From the NCBI GenBank assembly GCA_963920705.1, contig OY987230.1, positions 20,733,320 to 20,797,319 of the forward strand: DNA of 64,000 nt, given 5' to 3'. Positions 12,294-28,300 of the stretch are shown one piece after another. The stretch comes from Odiellus spinosus. Lineage: Eukaryota > Arthropoda > Arachnida > Opiliones > Phalangiidae. The position numbers and the translations under genes are program-made. Numbering within the stretch: the first letter of the stretch is position 1; the number at the start of each line of letters is the position of its first letter. Under the pieces are notes generated by a model. That model made no database searches. It saw nothing but the letters and a program-made list of their open reading frames with translations, and was not told the origin of the DNA.

Positions 12294-12674
12294 TAAATGG
12301 AGGGTGAAATGTAGAATGGAGTGATTTTTCTTTATCGATTCTATCATTCTTTTATTAAAAATAAGACTTATTCGCGTGTTAAAACACCCTGGAAATATCT
12401 CTGAATTGTGCCCAAAAGTTGGTATTCAATTAAAAGAAGAACCTCTGACCAATCAAGACTCTTTGGCTTATTAAAATATCAGAGACACGCACTGTGAAAA
12501 TAATCTAAGAGTGAGATTTTGCTGCAACGCGTGTCGAGGATATTTTGATTAGTTGGAGGTAAATCAGGTTTGATTCTTTGTACAATTCAGAAACACTCTG
12601 AATGTTTTACTAAGCAAACATGCATTATTTTTAGAAGTAGAATCAATAAAAAACTCGCTTAATCCTCCCTTTAA
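12294..12674. mobile_element. TTAA-type MITE, about 380 bp
   Basis: The left end reads TGGAGGGTGAAATG and the right end TTAATCCTCCCTTTAAGG. It shares the internal blocks AAAATAAGACTTATTCGCGTG, TCTCTGAATTGT and GAACCTCTGACCAATCAA with the copies at 5075 and 41830. Confidence 0.75.
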
Positions 12675-13462
12675 GGTACTTCATTATTGACTTTTCGTTG
12701 CTTCTGTTTGGAATGTAACAATCTATCCAAAACAAAAGATGCAAGATTTAAAAATACTTCATATATCTGATTATATTAGAAGTGGTTGGGATTAATTTTG
12801 ACGAAATTTGCATATTTTCGATTAGATAAACTTTTACTATCCCAACATATCTATTTAGAAGTATCTTCAATCCAGTTTTATAACTTAACCGTGACATTTT
12901 TTGAGTTTTTCTTAAAAATTAAGCCACTTTCCTAGCCAATGTCTATTTAATGATTAGCTAGAATCGGGATCTTAACAACAAAATGACAGATCCCCGTATT
13001 TAAGTACTCTTGATTCCAGTCATGAGAACTTCATACTTCAACTTTATAGTGAATTCCACCTAAAACTGGGTACATGGATGAAAGCTAGTTTATCTCTAGA
13101 TAAAAACTCTTAAAGATAGCTGACTCCAAGCTTTGTCAGTCTTGTCGATTCATAGAGAAATTCAGTCTTACTAGGAAAATTATAATGTTTTTGTAACTAA
13201 ATTTATCCAAACTTTCAATCTTCTTCCACCTTGAATTTGGTCTCCTTATCTCTGTTAAAGAATAAAACCTGATAGCAATTGATTTTCAACGATTCCTTAT
13301 CATTAAAATAGGCTAAATCCACTTGTAAAATGGTTTTCAAACTTATATAAGGTTAGAACTCAACTTTCAACTTACCTGGAAAGTAGACTTAACAATAACC
13401 TGCTAATCTTGTAAGAGGCACGGACTTATTAGGCGTATGTAAATGAAAAGTAATTTAACAAA

Positions 13463-13655
13463 TCACTTGTCAGGCTGCATTCTCCCTTTACTCCTAAGAA
13501 TTCTGACTAGAATATGTAAATGAAAAAGAATTGATAGAAATAACTTGTCAGGTTGCATTCTCCCTTTACTGCTAAGAATTCTGACTAGAATATGTAAATG
13601 AAAAAGAATTGATAGAAATAAGTCAGGTTGCATTCTCCCTTTAAAGGGACTATCT
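13463..13655. repeat. Tandem array of about 78 bp, three units
   Basis: TTGCATTCTCCCTTTA recurs at about 13476, 13554 and 13628, each separated by CTAAGAATTCTGACTAGAATATG and AAAGAATTGATAGAAAT. The shared block is the terminal sequence of the 31390-31833 element, so this looks like a tandemly amplified element end. Confidence 0.8.
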
Positions 13656-14709
13656 GCGATTTTCAAATCCCCTTTAAAGTCGCCTTCTTTTCTAGCTTAG
13701 CAGACGACGTTGTACGAAACAAATTGTACAGTCAAAGCAAGGAGGATCAGATCCTCCTTGGTCAAAGCTAGGCTGTGTGCATAAGGGAGGAGCATTTTAA
13801 AGGGGGCAAGTTTCAGAACAGAAAGGGCCTTTAACATGTCTACTATCAAGTCTAGTTTGAAACATTCTACTGTCCAAACAAATGCACACTATTGTGATTG
13901 GTCAGACTATCTCGGTTGATCCTTGTTAAGCCTACTTTGAGTAAATTAAAAATTTCTATATCAATATGTTTTCTAGTGAAAAAGATTGGACTTTATTCTC
14001 CCTTTAAATCAACGCATAAAGATCACAGGTAACCTAGCTTTGAGATTGCTACCATCTCAAGGTGAACTGAACTATATACTCAATCGAAGTAAGTAAATAA
14101 ACGAAACGATAAACTATTAGTTTTATTATAACTGTTAGGCTTATTATCTTTGGGATAATATTAAGGGTCATCACGCCCATTCGAAGAACTTGTCTACGTG
14201 CTAAAATAAACGTAACTAAATCAGATAACTTTTTGTCAGTGATGGTAATAACGCTCTTGACACATTTGATTATCGTGAAAATGAAATTTTTTTTTTATTT
14301 TCCTTTTAAAAAAGAGATTTATAAAATCTCGTGATATTTGTAACGCAGCATTTCTCATAGAATAATTTAAAAAAAAAGACATGTTTAATTTAAATATTTA
14401 CAAATTAGTTATTTTTTTCGTTTCTTATTTAACCGTAAACTTCTAAAAGGGGACCAAGTATTGCCTGCTATTTAAAATAACCTAAAATACGACTATGAAT
14501 GGGATGAAAAATACTATGACAAAATATGACTAATGTAGGACACTACTAAGTACAACTTTTAAACTTAAATGACAATGATTAGTTTTTAAAAACTGAAGGT
14601 AGGGTTTAAGGGAGGAGCTAAAAATTCAGATCTGACAAAAATTGTTTTTGTACGTTATAAAGTTCCGCCAATTTGTCAAGTTTTAATACTAAAAAAAAGG
14701 CACTGGGTG

Positions 14710-15708
14710 TTATTCGTTATGACGTTTTTGAACTTCACTTTCGATGGAAATTGAAGCTAGTTGTCTTCCTATGTTTCCAATTGTAATTCCCCCCGTGAAT
14801 ACGACGCAAGGTAACCAAGATCTAATGTACATAAAGTCTCTTTCCGTGTAACTGGAAAAGGTTAAATTTATAAAAGGTTATAAATAATTTTACACTTTAA
14901 CAGAATCTCTATGGATTTTTAAACTTAAAGGGAGGGTGAAGAAGAATTTCATTATAATTATAAATAATCCCTCGGAAACATTCACATAAAGGGAAGGAGA
15001 AAAAGGGTTTCATTATATCATCACCCCTATTTTTTTCTATTCCCATAATATATGCTTAGTAATTGAATAATACTAAAAAAAGGTTTCCTTACTTATAAAC
15101 GCCATTATGCACCAACAGCTGCGTAATAAAGGTTGCTAGGACGGCTATAGTAACACCCATTACAAAACCGCTGCGCGTTCTATCGAAAACCCACCACAAG
15201 GTGATCGATAAAACTGTCAGTGATATAGATAGTTGTAGATTGCTGGCAAAATCTATCTTCTGTTAAACGCAGGTGTTTAGGAAAAAAAATGAAAAAACAC
15301 AAAATTCAAAACCACTGGGCTTCTCCAAGTTTTAGAAAAATTATACCGTGCTCGCTTGGTTTATTCCAACAAACATAGAAATGCATTTCATAACAGCTGA
15401 CCATTCTTGACTGATGACATGATGTTCCCCTAGTTTTCTATCCAAGTAAGGAAACAATAGACCTACAATGGCTAAAAACGAAGGCTTGTTAGTTTTGGTT
15501 TCTAAGATCACTGGGGTCAAGTTATAGTACCAGATCCAACTCCAGAAACTACTGGTATCCACCAGGGCTTATTTAATATTGCCGAAAGATCTCTTTTAAC
15601 TGGTGGTAAATGTCTTTGGATTTGTAATAAGTTCAGAACAAAAGCGAAGAAAACCCCAATTATACATAGGATCATTCCCCGAGCAATTGTTTTAGTGATA
15701 GAGATCAT
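14710..15708 (-). CDS. INSIG: INSIG (insulin-induced gene) ER membrane protein
   Basis: INSIG is a polytopic ER protein. It binds oxysterol, holds SCAP-SREBP in the ER and links HMG-CoA reductase to degradation. Four exons on the minus strand: 15531-15708, 15347-15471, 15093-15259, 14710-14851, giving 203 residues; vertebrate INSIG2 has 225. Family blocks seen in order: [10 protein letters not shown]-like [103 protein letters not shown]. The ending QKRHNE resembles the EKSHQE end of INSIG2. The ATG at 15708 gives a family-like start; an in-frame ATG at 15768 would add 20 hydrophobic residues. It is head to head with CCDC93. Confidence 0.95.
14928..15010. repeat. TTAA-type MITE fragments just upstream of INSIG exon 4
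   Basis: TTAAAGGGAGGGTGAAGAAG followed about 60 bp later by TAAAGGGAAGGAGAAAAAGG: two left-end fragments in the same direction, with no right end. They lie in INSIG intron 3. Confidence 0.55.
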
Positions 15709-16610
15709 TTTGCTATAATTGACAAAAAAAAAAACTGAAATTAATATCATAAGTTTATTACTATACATAATATTAGACTTATGATATCAATATTTAAATA
15801 AGACACTAAGCACTAAATGGTTAAATACAGTTGACCTATTTTTAAAACATGGTCAATTTACTTTTTAAGGGCTATAAAAAAGTTGAAACTTACTGTGTTC
15901 TTTAAAAGTTGATATTGTAATCAATGTTTATCCAACGTGTTTAAAAATTTAATTAATATTTTTTAAAAGCCTAGAAACAAATGTCAAAAAACATCCTTTT
16001 GTGAAGTCAATGTGAACTGACGAGAAATAGAAAGTATTAGTGGCTTAAAAAAGTCGCGTTATTTAGGTACAAGGATTTTTTATCTATGAAGGTTGCGATC
16101 GGAAGTTTTGCTAATTTTTTCTTGATGTCGCGAGATCATATAATAGACAAAAGTCCAGCGAACCGAAAGTTGATTAAATTACAGATTAGCATGACAATAT
16201 ATTTTAATTTCTCCTAGTCGCCCGACGTCCGCCTTTAGTTGAATAAAAAAAGCCGCGATCACCAGACAGGCTCTACCGGTGGCATGTTGGTCTTGTCAAC
16301 ACGCGACTATCTTCAGCCAATGAAACTTACGTAGTAATCTCAGCTGATTCTTTCAGCCAATCGTAGCTTGAAGAAGCATTAGACACACACGTGAAAATTT
16401 GAACGCGCGTTTTTGACCTAAAAAAAAATGTGCTTAATAAATTCTGACACAAGGCTAGTTATTTTTTTAAATAGATGTCGCCACTTCTGTTTGAATTTTT
16501 GACCTAGCGTCTGCTTATGCTCATTTTCAATTTTTCGTCAAACGGTCAAAGTGTTCGCTGGTTGTCGTTCCGCAAGCGACTATTAATTTCTCTTTATTTA
16601 AACGTTAATA
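15709..16610. promoter_or_regulatory. Divergent INSIG / CCDC93 promoter region
   Basis: About 900 bp lie between the two start codons, which face away from each other, so promoters of both genes must be here unless distant 5' exons exist. I found no clear sterol regulatory element and no convincing TATA box. An in-frame INSIG extension could start at 15768. Confidence 0.55.
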
Positions 16611-19600
16611 ATGATGAAAGTTAAAACTAAAGTTGCACCACCTCGGTTACCATCCTTATCGTCCTTTGATGATCAAACTTATCAAGTAAAACATTGTTTT
16701 TTTTTTTATTAATTTTGTTTTGGTATAGCTCTATTTCGTCTTAAGAAACAAAGATACCAAGGCTTATTTTCAGTAGGCGGGTTTTGAATCACGAGGTTAT
16801 TCAATGTTCTGACATCTGTTAAGCCTTGGACACAACAAAGCTAAAATTTAAAAGGATTTTGTTGTTATTGGGGCAATTTTTAGGTTGAAACTAGGGAAGA
16901 TGAGGAACAAAATGTCAAGCTACAAGAAATCATTGATCTGCTTTTGGCTGCCGGTTATTTCCGAGCTAGAATCAAGGGATTGTCTCCCTTCGATAAAGTA
17001 CATCTATACAAAAGCTCTATCTCTGTTGGGATAGTTTTTTGACTCTTTCTATAAATTATTCTTTATCCTAACCATTTGACTAGATTGTTGGGGGTATGAC
17101 ATGGTGCATCGAAATGTGCAATATGGATATAGATATTGATTTACTATTCCAAGAAAACTTAACCATAGGTCAAAAAATGTAAGGTTTTCAGTAATTATGC
17201 AGTCTTACCCACAAATGGAACCCGTATTTATCAAATTTAATCTTTGGACCAACAATTTAGAGGTCTGACTGAAAAAATAGTGGCAGTTTTGCCCAAAATG
17301 AAATGTCCTTATCAAATTGAGCCTCATCAGATTCAGGGTCTAGATAACATTCATGTATTTCCCGTTGTTCAGGTATTTTTGCAGCACATTTAAGTACATA
17401 ATCTTTGAGCGAAGTAAAAATTATTTTAAAATGTCTAGTGGCTTGTTAAAAGAGCCATTGAAACCAGGGAAGAAACTGGCGATTACGTTAGAGCTTATTC
17501 GATAATGCAATTCAATAAATTTCACAAAACACCCGAGGTAATTAAACTCTAAACTCTCTTAGTTGGGGTATAGTAATCTATATGGCCTTTCTCTATAAAG
17601 GATGAAGCTAAGAAAGTTGTTGAAACAAAAGTATGGGATAATATTAATGAATTGAAGGATATATATCGACCCAGGCGAAGATACCGCCACCCAGCTCCTC
17701 ATAAATTGAAAGATGAGGAAGTCAGGGTTCAAAGCACGTTGTTAGAATATGGGAAGTGAGTTGAAAAATTTATCAATTCGCAAAATTTATTTAACATAGG
17801 TATAATTGAATATTATCTACCATGTATAGACATCATGGAATTCTACAAAGTGCTGCTTCAAAAGATGTATGGTTTGATTTGAAAAGGGGTGGGCCGTATT
17901 AAATTAACATTTTAGAGCAACAAATTTATATAATCAGGAATCCGAGGATTCCAGTGAAACGAGTTTAGATAATTCTCATTCCGAAGTTGAGAAGGTAATT
18001 TATTTTTATCACTCATTGCTTGAAGTCTGGTTTTATTCAAAAGCATTTGTTTTATATCAAATTTTAGTTTAGATTTTGATTTTTAGGCTGTGATAAGTCT
18101 GTTACCAATAATTTTGTGTTATATTCTATTTTTTAAGCTTGTTTTTTTTTACATTACGTTTGCACGGTGTTGTTTTAACTTAGAATCATTGACTTTTTAA
18201 GTTTTAATACCGACCAGGCTCAAAGTATACGTAGATTATATTTGCGCTTATTAATTAATGAACAAAAAAAGATCTTAAAAACTAAAACGCTAGAAAATTT
18301 TGTTGACTGTAGCGACAAATTGAAGCTTTGATGAGCAGCATGAGTGCCACTGAAGAGAATGAGGTGCGTTCTAAAACTTCTAACCAACGTTAATATAAAA
18401 CAATTAAAAAAAAATCATATTCCCAAGGATTCTTTTAAATTAAATTTACTCCCAAATAATTCCTGACATCCCTTTATGCGCAAATTCTTACAGATTAGAC
18501 TCTCAGCTAGTGCTGTTGGTAATATTGTTGGTATGCAGTCAGCGGAAATTCAACAAATTGCAGCCGCATTTGCTGATAAGGTTCGATATTAGCTTGAAAG
18601 TGTTAGTGTTTTTCTCCCCATTTTCTTAAAAACTGGGTGCTATTTTACGTAGCAAGCGCAATTAGCTTCGGAAGGTGGAGGAGCTGGAGGAGCTCAACAT
18701 CATAAAAGACTAGTAGCTTCGCTGACAAAACAGTTGGAAGCTAAGAAGGAACAACTTAAAACTGTAATACAGAGGTTTTTCTGTTTGATTTGATGGTCGA
18801 TTAAAATGTTTTAACTCAAAACAATCACATAAGGCTCGAGAGAAATGTCAAGATTTACGAACAAATTACACTGAAATGAACGAAAAATTGCAACAGATGA
18901 AAGATAAAGAGGAAAATTTGAATCTTCAAATGAAAGAGATGGATTCCATGGAAACTGATGAGAATAAAAAGTATTTTTAAACCTTGTTGGATAAGGATAC
19001 GCGATAATCCTTCAACATTTTTTGACCTCCTAAGTGTCCTGCAAAAGCTTCGAGCCCTTGTTGCTATGAATGAAAGTTTAAAACGTCAGGAACAAGAATT
19101 CCGAGCTCATTGCAAAGAAGAATTGTCTAGATTGCAGAGCAATATTGAAGAATTATCCTCAACGGAACAAGGCTCTTCCGAAGATCAAGTATAGATCTTA
19201 CCTTTTGAATTTTTAACGACTGAAAACTAAATTATCGGATCCATTTAGGAACGTAAACAACTTATTCAAAAGCAATACGAAGCCGATAAAGAGAGACTCC
19301 AGAAAATGAGAATCGTTTTGGCCAGAAAAAATCGAGAAATAGCTTCTCTGATTAGAAAGATCGATGAAGTTCCATCCAGAACTGAATTGAGTCAATATCA
19401 ACGTCGTTTCGTGGAACTTTATAATCAAGGTTAGTTTTTTGACACTTCCAATCCTTGACCCTTCTCAAATTCGGAGTTTTCTTTCAAAGTGGCTGCTAAA
19501 CATAAGGAAACTAAACAATTCTATACTCTATATAATACTCTGGAAGATACAAGAATGTATTTATGTCGCGAAGTCAATTTACTCAACTCTATTTTGGATA

Positions 19601-20019
19601 ATTTTTCTCAGTAAGTTATTTATTCTTTTTCATCGATGGAGGAAATCTTAAACTTTCATCTACTTGAGCTAAATTTGGGTTTTAATTCAAATCAGAGCCA
19701 TGTCATCTTCGAATACTAAGGAACAGTTCTTGTCGCAATTTTCTCAAATTGTGGATGGAATCAAACAAGCCAAATTTAAAGTGGATAAGAAGAAACAGGA
19801 GGAAAAAATGCGTCGAGACCAACTGCACGATCAGTATTTGGATTTAATTGAGAAACAACGACTTTATTTCAAAACAGTCAAAGATTTCAAAGAAGTTAGT
19901 GACTGTTCCTTTTTGGCCATTTTAGGCTTTCTAAATCTATTAGTTAATAATTTGTCTTCCCCGTTTCATAGGAATGTCGTAAAAACGAAATATTGGTTGC
20001 CAAGAGTAAAAATCGATAA
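16611..20019 (+). CDS. CCDC93: CCDC93, CCC-complex coiled-coil protein
   Basis: CCDC93 joins CCDC22 and COMMD proteins in the CCC complex that works with WASH and retriever on endosomes. Exons: 16611-16685, 16884-16997, 17084-17178, 17261-17372, 17439-17537, 17601-17755, 17916-17994, 18313-18363, 18494-18580, 18653-18763, 18834-18970, 19035-19188, 19249-19429, 19490-19610, 19696-19894, 19972-20019, giving 605 residues (human 631). The N-terminal calponin-like part is very conserved: [60 protein letters not shown]. Then come coiled coils and the ends [31 protein letters not shown]. One junction (17755 to 17916) is uncertain, since an extra 66-nt exon at 17830-17895 may exist. Confidence 0.95.
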
Positions 20020-20365
20020 CTAATTCTATAAAATGAACGAGTCACGAATTGCATTAAAAAACATTTAATTTTCAGGAAGGTGTCAGGTTTTTTTTGTTTT
20101 ATAATAATAGTAGATCATCGTATTTATACTGTACATAAAAGCGTAAACTTTGGGGAAGAATCAAAAATTAGGACTCAAAAATTAATGAAAGCGTTTTCAA
20201 GATAAATTTATACTTTGATTTATCCTCCCCTAGTTTACGTCTATCTTTCGTATATTTTAAGCCCTAAAAAACAGTAAACGCAAGACAGTGAATGTTTAAA
20301 AAGATGGGAGAAAAGAAAAAAGTTCGTCAAACAATCGTAAACTTGTCAATAAACCAAAAGTTAAA
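20020..20365. other. Short convergent 3' spacer, CCDC93 / CUL2
   Basis: Only about 350 bp separate the two stop codons. AATAAA at about 20347 on the plus strand could end CCDC93 transcripts almost at the CUL2 stop, so the 3' UTRs may overlap. Confidence 0.5.
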
Positions 20366-25332
<4,967 letters not shown>

Positions 25333-28300
25333 ATGCATTATTGCCCCGGTAATCAAACATTTACTGAAATATGGGAGGACAATGGTGTTTCGAAATGTTT
25401 TATGGAAACAGTGTCATCCGTGATTATCTTCTCATTCATTGCCGTATGTGGCAGTATCGAACACATTATTTATAGAAGGTATTCTACGAATGTTGATAGG
25501 CAGTTGGTGAAAAAATCTTGGTTATATACTTTACAAATCACCCTTTGCGCATTTCTGTCCATCCTCGCGATTTCTCGATTCGTTCTACAACTCACTGTGA
25601 TCAATGATGGAACAATCTCGGGCTACTTAATTCTTAGTTTCATCCTCCCGCTTTTATATTGGCCATTTTCTGTTAGCGTAATTTTACTCGAGAGATTTAA
25701 AGCCCTTCCTAGCGTACCGACATCGGGTCACGGCCTGATATTATTAGTCTTTTGGACTCTAGCCTTCATTAACGAGAACTTGTCATTTTTAAATTTGAAT
25801 AAGAAGTCCTGGTGGTTCTCCATATCAAAGTACGAATTTGAGTCTTTTATATTAATCACACTCATTCGTCTAACAAATATGACTGTTATTCCAGTCAATC
25901 TGATGAAATTGAACTTGCATTGTTCATTGTACGTTACGTATGCACCTTTTTGGTATTTTTCCTGGGTTTAAAAGCGCCGGGTCTTCCTACCTATCGAGAA
26001 TATCTCGCTCATTCGAGTGGAATTCAAGTTGAAACTCAGGTTTCTAACAACTTTTTAGCATTATTTAAATATTGTCTCTTCTGACATAACAAATTACGAA
26101 TATATTTAATATTTAGCCCCTGATTGAAAATACTACCAACCAAGGGTCAACGTTTGCTGATTTTATTCACAAAATTAAACTACTCGCGCCATTTATTTGG
26201 CCTAAGAAAAATTTACTGCTTCAATTCCAAGTACTTATATGCTTGGTTTTGCTCGTAGGAGGAAGGGTTATCACGGTTTATATTCCTCTTATAAGCAAGG
26301 AAATTGGTAAGAACACTATACTATTATCACGACGCGGGCAATATCAGACTCTTGGTTAACTATTTTATTATTAATTACTTAGTCAATAGCCTGACTGACG
26401 CGACTGGAAAAAAATTAACTTTCCGATGGGATTATATTCTTTTATACGTTGGCTTTTGGTTTTTACAAGGACAAGGTAGAAGAAAATATGACTATTGATA
26501 GATCTAAATTTTTAAATGATTTTAAATAAATTAAACTTAGGCGGAAATAGTTTCATGGGTAATTTGCGATCCTTTTTATGGATCAAAGTTCAACAATACA
26601 CCGTTAAAGAAACTGAAGTTAAAGTTTATTCGCATTTACATTAGTAGGTTTTAGTTTTTCAATGACAAATTACATTTGGCTTCATCATAAAGTTCGAGAT
26701 TTTAATTGATAATTTTCAGCTTATCTCTAAGATGGCACATTTCTCGAAAAACGGGAGAAGTGCTTCGAATCATGAATAGGGGAACTAATAGCGTTACTAG
26801 TTTGTTAAAGTATGTTTCAATTATTAATTTATAAAAATTAAAGTGACGTGACTGCTTGTGATTTGTGAACTAACTTCATTTTTATCATTTTGGCTGAAAT
26901 TGAACTCAGGATTTTCTACTAGGGGATATCTTTTCTAGAAGAGAAAAATCGGAAAAACAGTTTAAAACACTTAAAACGAAGTAAAAAAACTTATAAAACA
27001 TTGCAACACTATAATACAGAATATACTTTCGAGAGCTGTAATGGACTTATGTTACTAGCTCTACCAAAAAAAAAAATAACACTGAAAATAAAACAGGGCT
27101 CCCAGAGTACCTATAATTCCCAGGTGATCCTATAAGAGCCTTTAATTCGTATATTTCTCCTATAAATATATATTTTTCTTATCTTAAATTGCGCTGGGAA
27201 AGTTAAAAAAATCCTGTGTATGTTAATTTCGTTTCTAAAGGCAATTTGAAAAGTTTTTGGACTTTCCTTTGGTCCATGGAGGCAATTTGAAAGGTTTTTC
27301 GACCTTTCATTCTCTGGGCCTCTACGACAGGGCTCTCAGAGGTCCTATAATACCTATAATTCTAAGGTGGTCCTATAAAAACCACTAATTCATAAATTTA
27401 TCCTATTTTTTTGTTGTGTTGGTTAAATTGCACTGAGAAAGTTTAAAAAATGATATGTTAATTTCGTTTCATGATAGCTCAGTTAAAAGATACGTTAAAT
27501 ATTAGTTTTGAAGTTTCCAATAAAAAAATTTCGGAGTGGCTGGGCCTTCGCCACCCCAATTTCGAAATTGGAACACGCTGAATTGTCACTTGCCTCCCCC
27601 TTGCAAATATTTCGGCTAGTGCCTATGGTTGAAAATACCTAATCTTTTCAAATTATTAGGAAAAATTTTTTCGTTCGTTGATATAATTTATAATATGGTA
27701 AAAAGTTCCACAATAAAGTTAAAACATGTGATATTTCCAAAAAAAATTATTAAACTTCAAAGGCTGGGTTTTTTTCGTCACTATTTGGTTACTATTTTTA
27801 AAGCTGTTAGTCACTTAAATCACTAAATTTTGCAGTGTAAGTGAGTATCAGGCCTGCGCTGGGAGCCCTGTAAAGATTGAAACACCATAACCAGTTTAGA
27901 ACATTTTAACACACTGACTCTAAAACACTGAAATTAAATATTGGATCACTATTTAAAGCACTCAATATATTGAAACAATATAAAAAGAGACTGAAAAATA
28001 GACTGAAAGAATAACCTTTTTGTTTCAAAACTTGGTGTCACTGTCACTTTAATATCTTTGATATATCACTCAAGAAATTAAGACGAAATTAATAACGATT
28101 CGACTTGTGAAATATATTTTTAGCTATCTACTCTTCAGCATTTTTCCGACAATCGCCGATATTTTAATCGCAATAATTTTTTTTGTAACATCATTTAACG
28201 CCTGGTTTGGTTTGATCGTTTTCGTGGCGATGGGTTTGTATTTGGCCGTCACGATAATCGTGACGGAGTGGCGAACGAAATTTCGTCGCGAAATGAATAA

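Larger units (their letters stand above)
10895..14709. other. Intergenic, repeat-rich, between convergent genes
   Basis: EPB41L5 and INSIG end toward each other here, so this holds their 3' UTRs. It contains a 50-bp minisatellite, a TTAA-type MITE and a 78-bp tandem array with ends like the 31390 element. No coding exon recognised. Confidence 0.6.

Noticed and set aside
18764-18833. Alternative donor at 18774 in CCDC93
   Set aside because: It breaks the frame of the next exon. The donor at 18763/18764 (ACT|GTAATA) keeps it.
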